Shown here: in pieces, positions 26,110-38,969 of the stretch
Layout of the letters: every line of letters starts with the position of its first letter
Position numbering within the stretch: position 1 is the first letter of the stretch
Origin: Struthio camelus
Lineage: Eukaryota > Chordata > Aves > Struthioniformes > Struthionidae
DNA length: 64,000 bases
Reading direction: 5' to 3'
NCBI RefSeq assembly: GCF_040807025.1
Contig: NC_090946.1
Span: 5,374,001 to 5,438,000, forward strand
Notes under the pieces: generated by a model
Database searches by the model: none
Seen by the model: only the letters and a program-made list of their open reading frames with translations
What the model was told of the DNA's origin: nothing
Translations under genes and position numbers: made by a program

Positions 26110-29100
26110 GAGGTGAGCTGGAAACGGAGGTGAGAATAAAGCGTGCTAAGAGAAATAAAGAGGATCCAAAGGGAGAAGAGGGGACAACCTGACATTTCTT
26201 ACAAAAACACATCTAACGAAAGGCTTAGGGACCCAGAGGAAAATGAAAGTACTTTGGCAGAGTGACAAAACAGCACTTTCTGGCTTGACCTCGGAGCTGC
26301 CTCACTGCTATGGACTTGCCTGGTGATCTGGGCTCTTGGCTGACCCCAGTCCCTGTCAGTGGGGCTGTGCCCTGTCAGCGAGGCCGTTGCCCTGCTGTCG
26401 GGGCAGCAGCTCCTGCTGCTCCCCAGCCCTTCATCCAGAAGGGTTAGGGAATTGGAGGCATGATGCTTTTTCAGTCAAACCCTCCACCTGCTGCTGCTGC
26501 ACTGCATGAAGGAATCTCGCACCTCTGCCAGCCTGCCTTTGCATTTCTATTCCAGGCTGTGAAATGGGAACAGGCATGAGGGCAGCACAGAAATGCAGAA
26601 GTCACAGGAGGAGCTTCAGTTCCCAGCTAGGCTGAGAAACCCTCAGCTTTAAAGGGAGGCAGGCAGGCCCAGGAAGGCAAGCTCAGGGTGGTGGGGGAGG
26701 CGAGAGGGAAACCACAGCACCTGTGAGCGTACGCTCCCAAAGCAGCTGTTTCCCCCCAGCACAGCATGTTTCCTGTGGGATTACTGCTGGGTCTCCTTTA
26801 GCTATTAAGTCATCCAGCCAGGTGTTTTTATCCTGGCCCCTCAGGCAAAGAAAATTTCTGGAGAGGAAGGCTGAGCCCTTCCCCACGCAGCCACCGCATA
26901 CAGTGTTTATCCTGGTCCAGGTCCCCTGCAGCAACCCCGGGAGCTGGCAAGGAGGCCCCCAGCATGGCGAGCTGAGTCAAGCGGTGCCAGGAGGCCGACC
27001 CCCAGAGGAAGAAGGAAGGGTGGGCCGGATGCGGAGAGTCATTTCAAAACTGAATCGCTGCCTGTATGGGGAACTGGGACTTTGAGCAGCCCCCTGGCTT
27101 GGTCGGTGCTGGAGCACTGCAGGGTGAGTGCATAGCCGCACGGCTGCCCAGCATCCAGGGCCGGCACGGCAAGGCCAGGGGTGCAGACCTTGGGCCCTGT
27201 GCTGCCCCCCAGGCCGTGCTCCTCCCCAGGGCTGGGGGCTGTGCGGGACAGGGAGCTGGCCTGGTGGGTCCCTGAGGGCCCAGCCGTCCCCACGGCCAGG
27301 CGGGCTGCAGGGCTGGGGGCTCCTAGAGAGCCACGACTCTGCCTCGTCTGGTTAGAAACCCCCCCGGCTAACCATTAAGGCCGCAGTTTTTCTGGCGCTT
27401 CCCTCTGTCCTTCCCGTGTTGGGCAGGAAGGTGCTGGGCAAGAAAACCTGCTAACCATGCTAACCTTGTGGCAAAGACTGGAAGACCCTTGAGGTGACAG
27501 AGGATCCCCCCCCCCCCCCCCCCAATTTCTATTATCAAATGAAATATTTCGGTAGTATAACCCAAATCTATAGCAGTTCCAATGACAGAAGCAGTGCTCC
27601 TTGCAAGCCCAGCACTCTGTCCCCTCTGGGTACGGCAGGGAGATGCCCGGTGCCCACACGCCTGATGTGTTTCCCCTTCATTTCCTCCCTCCTTTCAATT
27701 CCTGCCCCAGTTGTTACTGTGCATCTTTGAATCCCCCTGTCTGGGCACCCGTGGTTGTGTGGAAGGAGTGCAAGGAGAACATCTGCAAAATACAAAGCAA
27801 TAATTTATTGGCTGAAAAGTGGCCGAGACAGCTAGGACTTAATGAGCTACTAGGCTAAATATTAATGTGCTTACCACTTTGCTAAGGCACCTGCAGAGTC
27901 CTTGCTGGCCAGGCAGGCACCAATCCACAGGGGACTGCAGGATCCATCCCCATGGCTCACAGGAACAACACTCAGCGCTCCTCCGCTAGGATTTTATGCC
28001 TTTCAGTGTTGGTATTCTTGAATCTTTGAGCTACTAGTGACCCTTGCCTCAGCAACCCTACCTGCACCTGTAACTTCACCTGCCTCGTAACTCCTGCTGT
28101 GAATGAAGTTTGCACCCTCACCTGGCATTTTCTGAAGTACCGCTTGCAACTGTTAAGGCCATTAACAGGGTTTATTTTTAAATTATACTTTCCTTTAAAA
28201 GGCAGCCATGCAGAACAAGAGCTGTGTATCCTGGTGCTTTAGTGAGCCTCACAAGGATCAGGAGGAGGAGGGTCTCACGCTGCCCAGCTCCAGCTGCTGG
28301 TGGAGTAGGTGTGACAGTACCAGGCTGTTGACCCGCTATGGACAGCCTTTACTGCAGCAGGCTGAGGCATGTTCACACCTTGCCAGTGGCTTTTAAGGCT
28401 GATTGCTAGGTAGAAAATGGGGCTGAGGCTCAGGACTGGTGAAAGAACTGCCTCCAACCAGGATTCCCTCTCTGCCAGCTTGGGAATAGCCTGGTCCCAA
28501 AAGAGGTCACCCCTTGCTATGAGCCCTGGCATGACAATGGCTCTCAGGAGGTGTGACGGCAGGGGACATGCAGCTCACCCTGCACAGAGCAGACTCAGGT
28601 GAGGGGGAGGACAGCAGAGCACTAACCAGATTGTTGGTGCATGCTGTAGATGCTCCCAGCAGGCAGGAGCTCTGCGTCGATTTGTTACAAAGCTCGACCA
28701 AGCTTTGCTCAACCACAGGAGAGCTGGGAAATTTCCCTTTTGATTGGCAAATGTGTGCAGACCCCCTGTCTGTGGCTGTAAGACGCATCCTTATAGCCAC
28801 ATGATTTGTGCTGAGGCCTTCCAATGAGTTATGGTAGCCCAGCAAAAATGTATGGTCTTAATAAGGCATCTTTCTGTGTGTCCTTCCCTGGAAGAGAAAA
28901 ACCATTTGTCAGTCTTGCCCAAACTATCATGCTTGGCAAATCTCCTGCCTGGGCACTTCCCATCTAAAAGATGGCAAAATGCAAACTACGAACAGGTCCT
29001 GACATGGGGAGGTGCTGGACAGCTTGATCTTTGTGCTCTGCCATCTGAACTGTGTGCGAAGGAGCACCAGCAACTATGTTATTGTAACCCCATCAAATAT

Positions 29101-29230
29101 TGTTGTCTACAAGACTCTGTGAGCCCTAAATACCATACTTGTTGGCCTTTGCTGTGCTGTGTTTTTGTGTTCCCAGGATGTCCTGTAATGACAGTAGGAG
29201 AAAGTTCATTTCTACCCTGTGATATTTTCA
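26110..29230. other. Intergenic / 5' flank of the NLRP gene
   Basis: No coding exon recognised. Includes a C tract of about 17 at 27,507-27,523. An upstream 5'-untranslated exon of the NLRP gene may lie here, because a splice acceptor precedes the PYD start codon, but I cannot locate it. Confidence 0.45.
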
Positions 29231-29248
29231 GGTGACTTTTTATATCCT

Positions 29249-29534
29249 ATGATGGCAAAAGAAAATTGTGCAATAGATGTCCTCTTACAAGCACTGCAAG
29301 ATCTTACTCCTGAGGATTTTCTAAAGTTTAAGAATAAATTATCACGTATTAGTTACAAAGGAAGATGGAATATCCCCAAGAAATCACTGGAAAAAGCCAG
29401 CCATGTTTACACACTTGTCAACTGCATGAGTGAGCACTATGGAGAAGACATTGCAATGGAGATAGCAACTGGTGTGTTTGAAGAGATGAACCGGAGAGAC
29501 CTCGCTGATAAAATTCAAGATGAAAAAGTCAAAG
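29249..29534 (+). CDS. NLRP exon: pyrin domain (PYD)
   Basis: Start chosen at 29249, the first of two adjacent ATGs; an in-frame upstream ATG at 29219 lies before the splice acceptor TATTTTCAG (ending 29231), so it is likely intronic. The 95 codons form a six-helix [20 protein letters not shown], then the basic helix-2/3 region ([13 protein letters not shown]), and the helix-5 pattern [15 protein letters not shown]. The donor AAAG|GTAGGA leaves phase 1, completed as Glu by the next exon. Confidence 0.88.
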
Positions 29535-32500
29535 GTAGGAAGCTGGACTAAATTTTACTTTTCTTAGTCTCTTTTCCCTTGAATGTTCCTAGAGATAGGT
29601 GGAAATCAGTAAAAAATCAGATTTCAGCTCCCTGGGGAGCCTGGAAACATGAGTATGTCCAACTGTGATCCTGTTAGCATGGGAGGCTGGTAATGACCTC
29701 TCCTCTTGCTCGTCCCATTTATGCATTGTGGGGCTTTCTCTTCTCTCTGGAGGTTCCCCTTACTGTACGGGAACCCTGCAGCCCAACAGGGTTAACCAAC
29801 ACCCCCTGGTGTTATGGGTGGGGGTGCCTCAAACAGCCTAGAGCCTACCTCCCTGCCTGCCATGACACGATAGCCCCATCCAGGAGAGCAGGAACGTGCC
29901 TTGTGTCCACCACTGGAGGCATCCTCCACAATGTGTACAAAGTGGGCCTGGAAGAAAGCTGTCTGAACGTCTCTTGATGCTTAATTTCCTTCTATCGCTC
30001 CCCAATTACTGCACTTCCATCTTTATCATCAGCTCATGGCTTTGATACCTTACAACCTTGTTCTTCCACTTAAACATAGAAGGCCTCCATGGTCAGCGGT
30101 TATGCACTTTGTATCGTGCTCCTGTCTCTGTGCAAGTCCTGCTGGCATCTGTACACAGCCCATACCATAATGCTGAGGTCTGATAAGCCCCTTCCAGTCT
30201 TTTACTTCCCACTGGCTTCAGCTGCTGTGACCTGCTACCCTTTTAACTAGGGGAAGAAGCAGCAATGCACTGAGGTTTGGAGTAAAGGAAGCATGCCTTC
30301 TGCAAGAGGCCTGAGTGAATTGCCGCTCTGCGCCTGGTCCCTGGTGTCTGTACGCAGTGGGAAAGTGCCCCCGCTTGGGCACAGCGGCTGTTGGTTGTGC
30401 TGCATCTGGGAAAAGTGTGCCCGCGTGGGAGGTGAGCTTCCCCTGGGAGAGAGAAGGATGCCCAGCAGCTGTGAAGCGACTGTGGGCAGGCACTTGCCAC
30501 CCTCGCCCCTGCCCTGGCAGAGGGCTCTGGCATGTGGGATGGAGGGAAAGTGTTGGGGTGGCGCCAGGTGCTGGCCAGTGCCCTGCCCTTGCCTGGGTGC
30601 TGCTGCCAGAACTTAGAGGAGGTCAGAGAGGCCTGTAAGTCATGGCTGGGCTGAACAGCTTGGCCAGCACAGCCAGGCATGAGCAAAGGTCCCCTTGGCT
30701 CCCAAAGCCACCCCCACGATTACCGCAGATGCTGAACTGGCTGCCATTCCAGGCACTGTGTTGGAGAGAAACGAGGGTGCGGGGTTGGGGTCATGGCTCA
30801 TTCACCAGACACACACCAGGAGTGTCATTGTCCCATGTCCCCGCTGCAGTCAGTGTGGAGAAAGGGGCCCTGTAGAGTGGGAGGTAGGACGCAGGTCCAG
30901 GCTGGGCTGAAGCGCCCCGGGCGCTGTCTCCCTCTGCCCTCCCCGCTCTGTACCTCCCCCTGGACTTGCAGGGAGCAGCATCTGGCAGCTCAGCAGTGGC
31001 ATTGCCCACCCCAGGCCTATGCCACTCAGGGTAAAGAAGCCCTTTGTCTCTCTGCACGGCCTGGAAGGCCTTGGAGAGGCCAGGGCTTTCCAGAGCCTTT
31101 TCTCTTGTGCTGAGGAGTAAGTGCATCTCTACAGGGCCAACAGCATGCCACAACTCACTTTGCCCTGCACTGGGCCTTGTGTTTATTACCATGTGTGGAA
31201 CAACTACCTGGGGATGTCAGTTTTGCTCCCAGTGTGGCACTGCAGAGCTCCCATTCGGCAACATTTTGCACCTGAAGGTACCCCAGGTGCCCAATGACAG
31301 CGCCTTTGACCCCAGGAGTAGTGGTGCACAAAGACTATGGCTGTCTCCAGACAATTGCATTTGCTCTACCCAGTTTTAGGCAGAGGGCTCAGCAAGGGAG
31401 TGATGGGCCAGGGATTGATAGCAAGCAGGAGATGTGAAAAGGTAACCAGAACAGCTGAAGGGTGCAGAATTTTTTCTCGGCCATTTTTGCAGACTCTCCT
31501 CTGGTTTCCCTATCAGGTTGCACTTCTGGGGCTGCGGGGCAGTGCATCTTCCTTGTCCCCGGGGTGAATGAAGAGGCCTGAGGACTGGGGAGTGGCTAAA
31601 ATGGCTGTTGATGGATCAGTGGGCGGTGGGGGCCTGGGACATATGTAGGACCCCCTAGCTACCACGGGCCCTATAAATTTCTGCAGGCAATATCTTTCTC
31701 ATTTGCCCTAGTCTTTAGCTCTGTCGGATGAAAGAAAGCCCTGAGCCCTTCAGGAAATTGCTGATGCTGAGCCTCCCCTTCTCCAGGGGACTGTGCCACA
31801 CTCCTATGATAATACTCATGTTCAGTTCTTCATTCAGTTCAGGGTTCAGTTCAGGTATGGGCCATTTAAACACAAAAAGAAACAGAAAACAGGTAAGCAG
31901 TTATTGCAGCCATGAGACCAGGGTTCACCTGCCTACCAGGAGGACACTAGGCACACCTTGGGGACAATCCTGGCAGAGCCTGAAAGAAGAAGGTGGACTT
32001 TGTGGGTGACATGGAGGAAATAAGCTCCTACGGAGCCGCTGGTTGTACCACTTTGCCTCTCAAAAATTCGTTTGTATTTCCTGAGGCTGGCTCTACACCA
32101 GCCATTGCTCAGGTTTGGGGAGCTCTCCTTAACAAAGCTTGTGAAACAGATGTCATGCAGCCCTGGTGTGCTGTAAGAGTAGTTCTATTGATGAGAAGCT
32201 CCTAAGAAATCTGGCTTCATTTGGAACTGACTTTGCTTCTTGTTGGTTTAGAGTATAAACAGAAATACAGAGCACATGTCATAAGAGAGTTCCTTCACTA
32301 TAAAGAAGTGAATGCTCGTCTCGGTGAGAACCTGACTGTAAGTAGCCGCTACACCAGCCTGACGATTGTTACAAAGCCTCAGACCAAAAGTGAAGGAGAA
32401 CAGGAAACCCTGGGTGTAAGCCAGAGACATGCAGACACCAGCAATGAACAAGCTAACGCTGCTGTTACCGTGGCACAGCTGTTTCAACCTGATGAAGAAG

Positions 32501-35500
32501 GACAAACGTCCCAGACCGTTGTGCTGGTGGGAGCTGCAGGAATGGGAAAGACAATGACAATGAGGAAGATCATGGTAGAGTGGGCAGAAGGAGTCCTTTA
32601 TACGCAGTTTGACTATATCTTCTACATAAACTGTAAAGAAATTAGCCCTACTAAAGAAGTGAGTGTGGCAGGCTTGATTTCAAAATGCTGTCCACACAGA
32701 AGTACACCAATCGGAAAGATTCTGGATAATCAAAAAAAGGTCCTGTTCCTTATTGACGGCTTGGACTACCTGAGATTTTCTTTGCTTCAGCCAGAAGGTG
32801 ACCTGAGCTCTGACCCCAGGGAAGAGAAGCCACTGGAAACCACTCTGGTCAGTTTACTTAAGAAATTTGTTCTCTCTGAATCCTCCTTGCTGATCACTAC
32901 GAGGCCAACGGCCCTTCAGAATCTGGGGCAGTGCTTAGAGGGCGAGTGTTATGCAGAAATACTGGGCTTCTCAGCAGCTGCGAGGGAGGAATATTTCCAC
33001 AGGTTTTTTGACACCGATGATAAAGCAGATACAGCCTTCAGGTTTGTCAAAGGCAACAAAACACTCTTCGCCATGTGCCTTGTCCCCATCATGAGCTGGA
33101 CTGTCTGCACCATCCTTAAACAAGAACTTTACAAGAAGAAAAATCTTACAGCGAGCTCTAAAACAACCACAAGCATGTATGTGTTTTACCTTTCCAGATT
33201 ACTGAAGTGCAGAGCAAGTGATAGCAAACAGGACCTGCAGCAGTTCCTACGCAAACTTTGCTGCTTGGCTGCTGACGGAATGTGGATGCACAAGGTGCTG
33301 TTTGAGGAAAAGGAAATCAAGGACCGTGGCTTAGATCAGCCAGACCTTCTCTCCCTCTTCCTCAATGAGAACATTTTAAAGAAAGGCATAGACCATGGGA
33401 ATGTCTACAGCTTCATTCATCTGCACCTCCAGGAGTTCTTTGCAGCAATGTTTTATGTCCTGGAGAATGAGGAGACACTAGGTGACTCAGGGGCTCATGT
33501 TAAGGACGTAAAAATGTTACTGGAAAACTATAGCAAATCTAGAAAGGATTTGATGGTAACAATGAGTTTCTTGTTTGGTCTGGTAAATGGAAAATCCATA
33601 AAATACATGGACCAAAGAATTGGGTGTAGACTTTCACCAAAATTTAAGGAAGCTATGCTGAGATCGATTGAGGCAAGGCCTAGAGGAATTTCGCCTCCAG
33701 GTGAAGGGACAACGAAGATTAAGGAGCTGGCTATTTTTCACTGTTTGTTTGAGATTTACGAAGAAGACTTTGTGAAGCGTGCCTTGAATTATTTCACTGG
33801 GCTAGAGTTGCATGACATCAAGCTGACTCGATATGATCAAATGGCTCTTTCATTCTGTATCGAGCAATGGAATGGACTGGACTCAGTGACCTTCAAAGGG
33901 TGCTCCTTTGAACAGCAAGATTACAAGGAAGAGCTGGTCGCAAGCTCCGCACCAGGGTTATATTGGTAAGTATGACTCCTTTCTGCTTTAGTAACTGATA
34001 ACGATGGAAGGATTTACCATGCTAAAACCTTAATGAACTAGTGCTATGATGCACTCCCAGCTCCCTTTCATCCAAACCTCTCTTTCCACTAGCAGTTTCA
34101 CTCAGCTCCTCAGCAGAGGATTTTACTTAGGCTCCAGGAGCACTGTAGGAGAATGAAAGTCATGCAGGGTCCTCCACCTGCTGTGTACAGGGGGATCAAA
34201 GGAGATGCAGCATCTCAACTTGACTTCCCGGGTATCACAGTTCAGCCTCCCCCTGCCCAGGCCCAGAGGAACCCAGCGACCCAGGGGCAAGGCTGCCTCT
34301 TCTCCCTGGGCCCTTTGGTCCTGTCCATACCACGCAGCATGGGCAGCAGGGCCAGGCACAACCAGCGTGGCTCCAACAGCAGTGAGCCACGCTCTGGGAG
34401 CTGGCAGTAAGCCTTGCTTTGGGATGCTTAGGCACCGAAGTCTAAGGTGGGACCTACAGAAACTCATGTTTGCTGGGTGGCAGGTAAAGGCTGTCTGTGT
34501 CTCTCCTTCCTTCCCTTGGCATGGAGGGTGCGGCAGCTCCCTCTTGCCTGGTGAGCTGGAGAGAATACCAGCCCCATGGTTTTCAGGAAACGACGGCCGG
34601 CGGAGGAGCAGCAGTCCCCTATCTCCCTGCTCTGCCAGGCGCTGAAGAACACAAGCAGCAAAGTAAAAGCGCTCAGGTAAGAGGCCTGCGCTGTGCCATA
34701 AAGACAAGCAAATGAGGCGGGTAAACCTCACCACCCGCGCGTGGCTCGTGGCCCCACGAGCCTGAGGTGCTGCTGGTGAGGAGGCTGCACCCTCCCCATG
34801 CCGTGGCCCCCAGAACCTGGCCCCCATTTGGGAGGGGGGAGGCAGGCTGGGATTGGTCCCTGGGGATGGGTGGCCAGGGCTATGGGAAGCCCCTCTCCTT
34901 GCTGCCCATTGGGGCAGGCCAGAGCTCCTTTTGGGTCTGCCCTGCTAGGGGATTGGCTGAGAGTGGGGCTGAGCCCCCTCATTGGTCCCTCCATGCTGAT
35001 TGGCCATGCTGCAGGTAGGTGGGGTGGGCGGAGCTCTTGGGTGTGCCAAACTGGCGGTTCTCTGCTGCTCTCTCCCACAGGCTGCACTGGTGTGGCCTCA
35101 CGGAGGGCTGCTGCGAGGACCTCGCTGGGCTGCTGGCCACGCACCCCAGCCTGGCCCAGCTGGAGTTGGGTGACAACAAGCTGGGCAACAGCAGTGTGCG
35201 GTTGCTGTGCAAGGGACTGCAGCAGCCCACCTGCCGGCTGCGGGCCCTGCGGTGAGTGATGCTGGGCTGTCCCCAGCTCCTCCTGGTGACCTCCTTCTTG
35301 TTGGCCCTCTGGCACCTCCTACTGCTGTGGTTTCAGGTGTCCAAAGGCCAAAAGGTGCAGGGTGGAGTGGAGTGCTTGGGCTGGGTGGAAAAATGTCCTT
35401 CCAGGGCGTGATCGTCCCTTCGTCCCACTTTCCCAGGGATGTGCCGTCCCCTGTGAGTGTTAGCTTTTCCCAATGCAGAGGTGCCCAGGGTGAGTAGCTT

Positions 35501-37649
35501 AAGGGCAGGAACCCTCAAGCTGCCTCACAGTGGCAGCTGTATGGAGACTGTCACCTGCTAAGGTGCAGGATGGCCATATAGTTGGTGTGATATAGTGTTT
35601 CTGCTCCTGATTGTTGCTGGGTGGCCAGGAATGGGGCTGGCCCGTGGGACCTCAAGTTGGAAGAGCGGTGATGAGCCCTGAAGGTCTTTTCTGCACACTT
35701 CTTCTGCAGGCTGTGGTACTTCCATCTTACCAGTGCCTGCTGTGAGGATCTTGCTGCTGTGCTTAGAACCAGCCAGCACCTGACAGAGCTGGATTTGTCC
35801 TTTAATGATGAACTGAAAGATGCTGGTGTGCAGCTGCTATGTGAAGGGCTCCAGCATCCCACCTGCCAGCTGCAGACGCTGCGGTAAGGGCCACAGGGCT
35901 GGGCAGTGCCCCATGAGACCAGCTGACCTATTCCAGTGAAGACTGGATTTCCCCCGACCCCCGCAAAAAAAGGAATTGAAACGCTGAGGGTTCTTGGTGT
36001 TTTCCCCTTTGGATCCTCTAAAGAGAAAAATGCAACTCAGTCTCCACAAGTCCACAAGTTTGTTTCCCACCCAGTGGATGGCAGCACCCCAGGTAGCCAC
36101 AGCCTTGCATGACTAAAACAGCCAGCTCTGGCAGGCCAGCCCAGTCACACCCTGGGGAGAAAGAGGAGACTCTGTAAAGTCGTGGCCCCTCCAGGAGCCC
36201 TCTGCCCTCTCTGCTCCGAGGCCAGATATGTGAGGTAAAGGGCAGGGAAGGCAGCACTTGTGGCTGCTCTGGACAGGTGGGTGACCCTGACCATGCTGTT
36301 TCTCTCACTGCACAGCTGTTTCCACATTTCTAAACATAGCATCCTGATCCCTCGCTCCCACCTTGATAATATGCCAGTAAAACCCTGTTGTTTGTTTTGC
36401 TTTGGTCACACAGGTTGGGGAGCTGTCGTCTCACCGCTGCGTGCTGTGGGGACCTGGCTGCTCTGCTCCTAGTCAACCAGAGCCTGACTTGCCTGGATCT
36501 GAGTGATAATGAGCTGGGAGGTGTGGGGGTGCAGCAGCTTTGCCAGCTCCTGAAACATCCTGCCTGCCAACTGCAGACACTGGGGTAAGGGATATGGAGC
36601 TCCTCTATTCATTCCCCGCTCCAAGGAAAAGCTGTGTTATTGCCCTTACTTTGACTTTCCCAGCTGTGCTGGACCAGAGGTACCTCTACCTGGAGCCAGC
36701 ACTTGCACTTGCTCCTCTGGGCTTCATGGTCTGGGAGATTTTTGCCAGGCACAGGCCACATGGACCCATGAGCCACCTGGGTCCTGCATGGCCAATACCT
36801 TTTGCTCAGACGGCAAGGAAGCCCTGGGCTTTCCTCGAGGACTCGAGTATGGAGTTGCACTCTCTAGACTTGTGCACCCCAGAGCTAAAGAGAAACCTGA
36901 AATGAGAGCTCGAGGCCCCTGTAGGTCATTCCCCAACAAGAGCCAGGACAGAGTGTGGCTTGGGTCAGAGTTGTTCAGGTGGGCCCTGTGGGACTCCTTC
37001 CATGCGCTAGCCCTGGCTCCCATCCCCCAACTTTGAGCTTGAAAGGACTGAAACACAGATGTGGTTCACCTGACCAGACACTGAGATATGACAACCAAAG
37101 TGTCCCTCTCTCACCTGTACTGCCCTGGGTGCACCAGGGCTGGCTTCAGGCCAGCATGGAAAATCCTATGAGTTGCAGGGCTCTGAGCCCCTTCTGCTCC
37201 CCGTCACCCTTCCCCTGGCAGCCCCAGGACAGTGAAAGCCATGGGCAGGGAGTGGGGATGGCAACAGGTGTGGCCGTGCAGGCACCCCAGGGTCGGATGC
37301 CGTGGGGCAGGGACAGTGTATCATCATCTAGGTGTACAGTGCCCTGTGGTGTCAGGCAGCAGTCAGTATCTAGGGTAGTTTTACAAGTTCTTCTCCTTTT
37401 TCTTGCTCTATTTAAAGATTGAACACATCTGGATTAAATGAAGAAACACAGCAAGAGCTAGCTGCACTCAAAGGAATAAAGCCTAACTTGAAGATAGGGT
37501 ATTTTTTTGAGCACGACACCCTGCAGCCAAGGCCTATGGCCCCATTGCCTTCTCACCAGGGAGTCCTGTTGGGTAGAGGTGGAGGGAGAGTCAGGAAGAC
37601 TTTTCCCTCTTTTATGGGAGGTCCTTTTTACAACAGGAACAATTTCTAA
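29249..37649 (+). CDS. NLRP3: NLRP inflammasome sensor, NLRP3-like (7 coding exons)
   Basis: Spliced CDS: 29249-29534, 32252-33965, 34587-34676, 35081-35251, 35710-35883, 36414-36584, 37418-37649. The exons sum to 2,838 nt, an uninterrupted 945-residue frame. NLRPs are cytosolic danger/pathogen sensors that recruit ASC through PYD-PYD contacts to activate caspase-1. Domain order: PYD (1-95), FISNA (about 96-180), NACHT with Walker A GAAGMGKT (189-196) and Walker B LFLIDGLD (260-267), sensor ITTRP (310-314), winged-helix motif [13 protein letters not shown] (482-494), then LRRs (from about 667). Every junction is GT-AG with consistent phases. The motifs and the final-exon pattern ([18 protein letters not shown]) look closest to NLRP3, but the neighbourhood (CEND1, SCART-type genes) also fits NLRP6, so the symbol is provisional. 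The LRR array is shorter than mammalian NLRP3. Confidence 0.85.
29535..32251 (+). other. NLRP intron 1 with a segment shared with the SRCR array
   Basis: No exon seen. Bases about 30,293-31,183 are almost identical to 61,718-62,604, downstream of the third SRCR unit. The first third is also found at 41,975-42,262 and 51,706-51,993. The last about 170 bases before the NACHT exon (32,080-32,251) have degenerate copies at 44,045 and 53,793. Confidence 0.85.
32252..33965 (+). CDS. NLRP exon: FISNA, NACHT, winged-helix and HD2
   Basis: One large exon of 1,714 nt, as in all NLRPs. Acceptor GGTTTAG at 32,251; donor TATTG|GTAAGT. The ATP-binding P-loop Lys is present (GMGKT). The Walker B Asp pair is D-G-L-D, the same spacing as the D-G-F-D of mammalian NLRP3. 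The FISNA segment starts with [14 protein letters not shown] and [17 protein letters not shown], strongly resembling the NLRP3 linker. The exon ends with the HD2 signature [19 protein letters not shown] and [13 protein letters not shown]. No internal stop or frameshift. Confidence 0.92.
34587..36584 (+). CDS. NLRP exons: four LRR exons
   Basis: Exons of 90, 171, 174 and 171 nt, all phase 2-2: 34587-34676, 35081-35251, 35710-35883, 36414-36584. The 171-nt size and phase are diagnostic of NLRP leucine-rich repeats, each exon encoding one long and one short ribonuclease-inhibitor-type repeat (for example [13 protein letters not shown]...[19 protein letters not shown]). The first exon is about half size and encodes only a short-repeat end ([19 protein letters not shown]). 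The 174-nt exon has one extra codon in its Asn-ladder turn. Because the exons are symmetric, skipping any one keeps the frame. Confidence 0.85.
37418..37649 (+). CDS. NLRP final exon
   Basis: Acceptor TTTAAAG at 37,417; frame completes Gly from the previous GG. It encodes [26 protein letters not shown], the capping segment that ends NLRP3-type proteins, then runs on for about 50 more residues rich in Gly/Pro/Arg to TAA at 37,647-37,649. Mammalian NLRP3 stops a few residues after the equivalent point, so the extension is unusual; it may be real or an undetected downstream splice may remove it. Confidence 0.7.
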
Positions 37650-38062
37650 CATGAATGGTAGGGATTTGATCAGTGCTCCTGAAGAGGATGGGAGATGTCC
37701 CTGGGATTTGATTCTCGTCATGCATGACTGGGATCTGGAAGGTGGTCCTGTGCAGATCTGCTGGGGGGTTGGGGCAGAGTGACTCTGCATAGGGGATGAG
37801 GCTGTGGGTGAAGATGTGGGTGAGTCTGGCAACTTTCTCCTTTCATTCTGCTGAGGAGTGCAGGGGTGAGTGGGAAAAAGGGCTTTGGATCCAGCCCGTG
37901 AGGTTTATATACTTATGCATTTCATTCATTCACTGGGATTTTTATATTTCTGAAGGCTTCTGTAGTTGTTCCTGATTCCACAGTTAGCAGGAGGGTCCTT
38001 TTTCTCTCCCTTTTGACCGCGCAGTTACATGTGAGAGTATTTGTGTTAGTCTGCAGAGGCCC

Positions 38063-38068
38063 AATAAA
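38063..38068 (+). terminator. Poly(A) signal AATAAA, NLRP gene
   Basis: Canonical AATAAA about 415 bases after the stop codon at 37,649, in the plausible range for the NLRP 3' UTR. No other hexamer of this quality was noticed between them. Confidence 0.5.
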
Positions 38069-38969
38069 TGCCCCTGGTCCTGCCTCAGAAATCCTGCAGT
38101 GCTATGGTGTTTCCGTTCCTTCCTGCCATCACCCCAGGATGCCCTGAAGCCCTCTCCATGCTCAAAGCCTCCAGGGAGGTTTTCCATGAGTCCAGCTCCT
38201 ACTCCTTAACGGCTCTGATTGAGCTGCAGAGGGATGGGACTCTCCGGCTGTGGAGCTTTGCTTGCTCAGGAAGGGGATGAAGGGCTGCTGGAGCTGGGGA
38301 GCGCAGGGCAGCATGAGTGGAGGACACGGCCACAGCTCCTGGGAGAAGAGCTGGTGGGAGCCACTGATGGAGGGAGTGTAGGAGTGGGATACAGCTAACA
38401 GAGAGCAAGCAGCAGACGCAGGAGCAGCTCATAAAAACCACTCATGCCAGCAGGTCACATCACCTTCAGGGGGCCGTGCTCCTGCAAAACCCCATGGGTT
38501 CCTTGGGGGGTTTGACCCATCCCTGCGGAAGGAAATAGCCTTGAGAAGGGGTTTTTCTCTGTTGCTGCCTGTCTGGGCCCATGTTCACCTGGAAGGCTGT
38601 ATGCACTGCAACACCTGGAGGGGCCCAGCTGTACCATAGTTCTGTCTAACAGTACGTGCTCCACCTCTGTCCCCAGTCATCCTGTGAGAGATGGTCAAGG
38701 TACCCCGTGACAGAAGTACCGACCCTGGAGCTGATTCCCCCCAAAATTGTGAGGTTTTAATAGAAAAGAGAGAAATTCACAGTGAAAGAATATAAAAACT
38801 CAGGCAATGCCCAGGCACCTCTGTGGAAAGGACAATGGAGCCAGGTCTCCACTGTGCTCATAGTCCTCAGCAGAACCCAAGTGGATTGTAAATCAGCTAT
38901 GCAATGCCCTTTGTGGCTGGGACCATCACTTTGGCATGGGAGCCCTGCTTTGTGCATGGAGACCCCCAG

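Noticed and set aside
29219-29248. Earlier in-frame ATG for the PYD exon
   Set aside because: It lies upstream of a good splice acceptor ending at 29,231 and would add residues not found in PYD proteins.
32221-32251. Possible start of the NLRP protein upstream in the NACHT exon reading frame
   Set aside because: The upstream codons are intron; no ATG is present, and the acceptor at 32,251 joins in phase with the PYD exon.
34123-35315. Minus-strand ORFs antisense to the NLRP LRR exons
   Set aside because: Shadow frames opposite clearly framed LRR exons.
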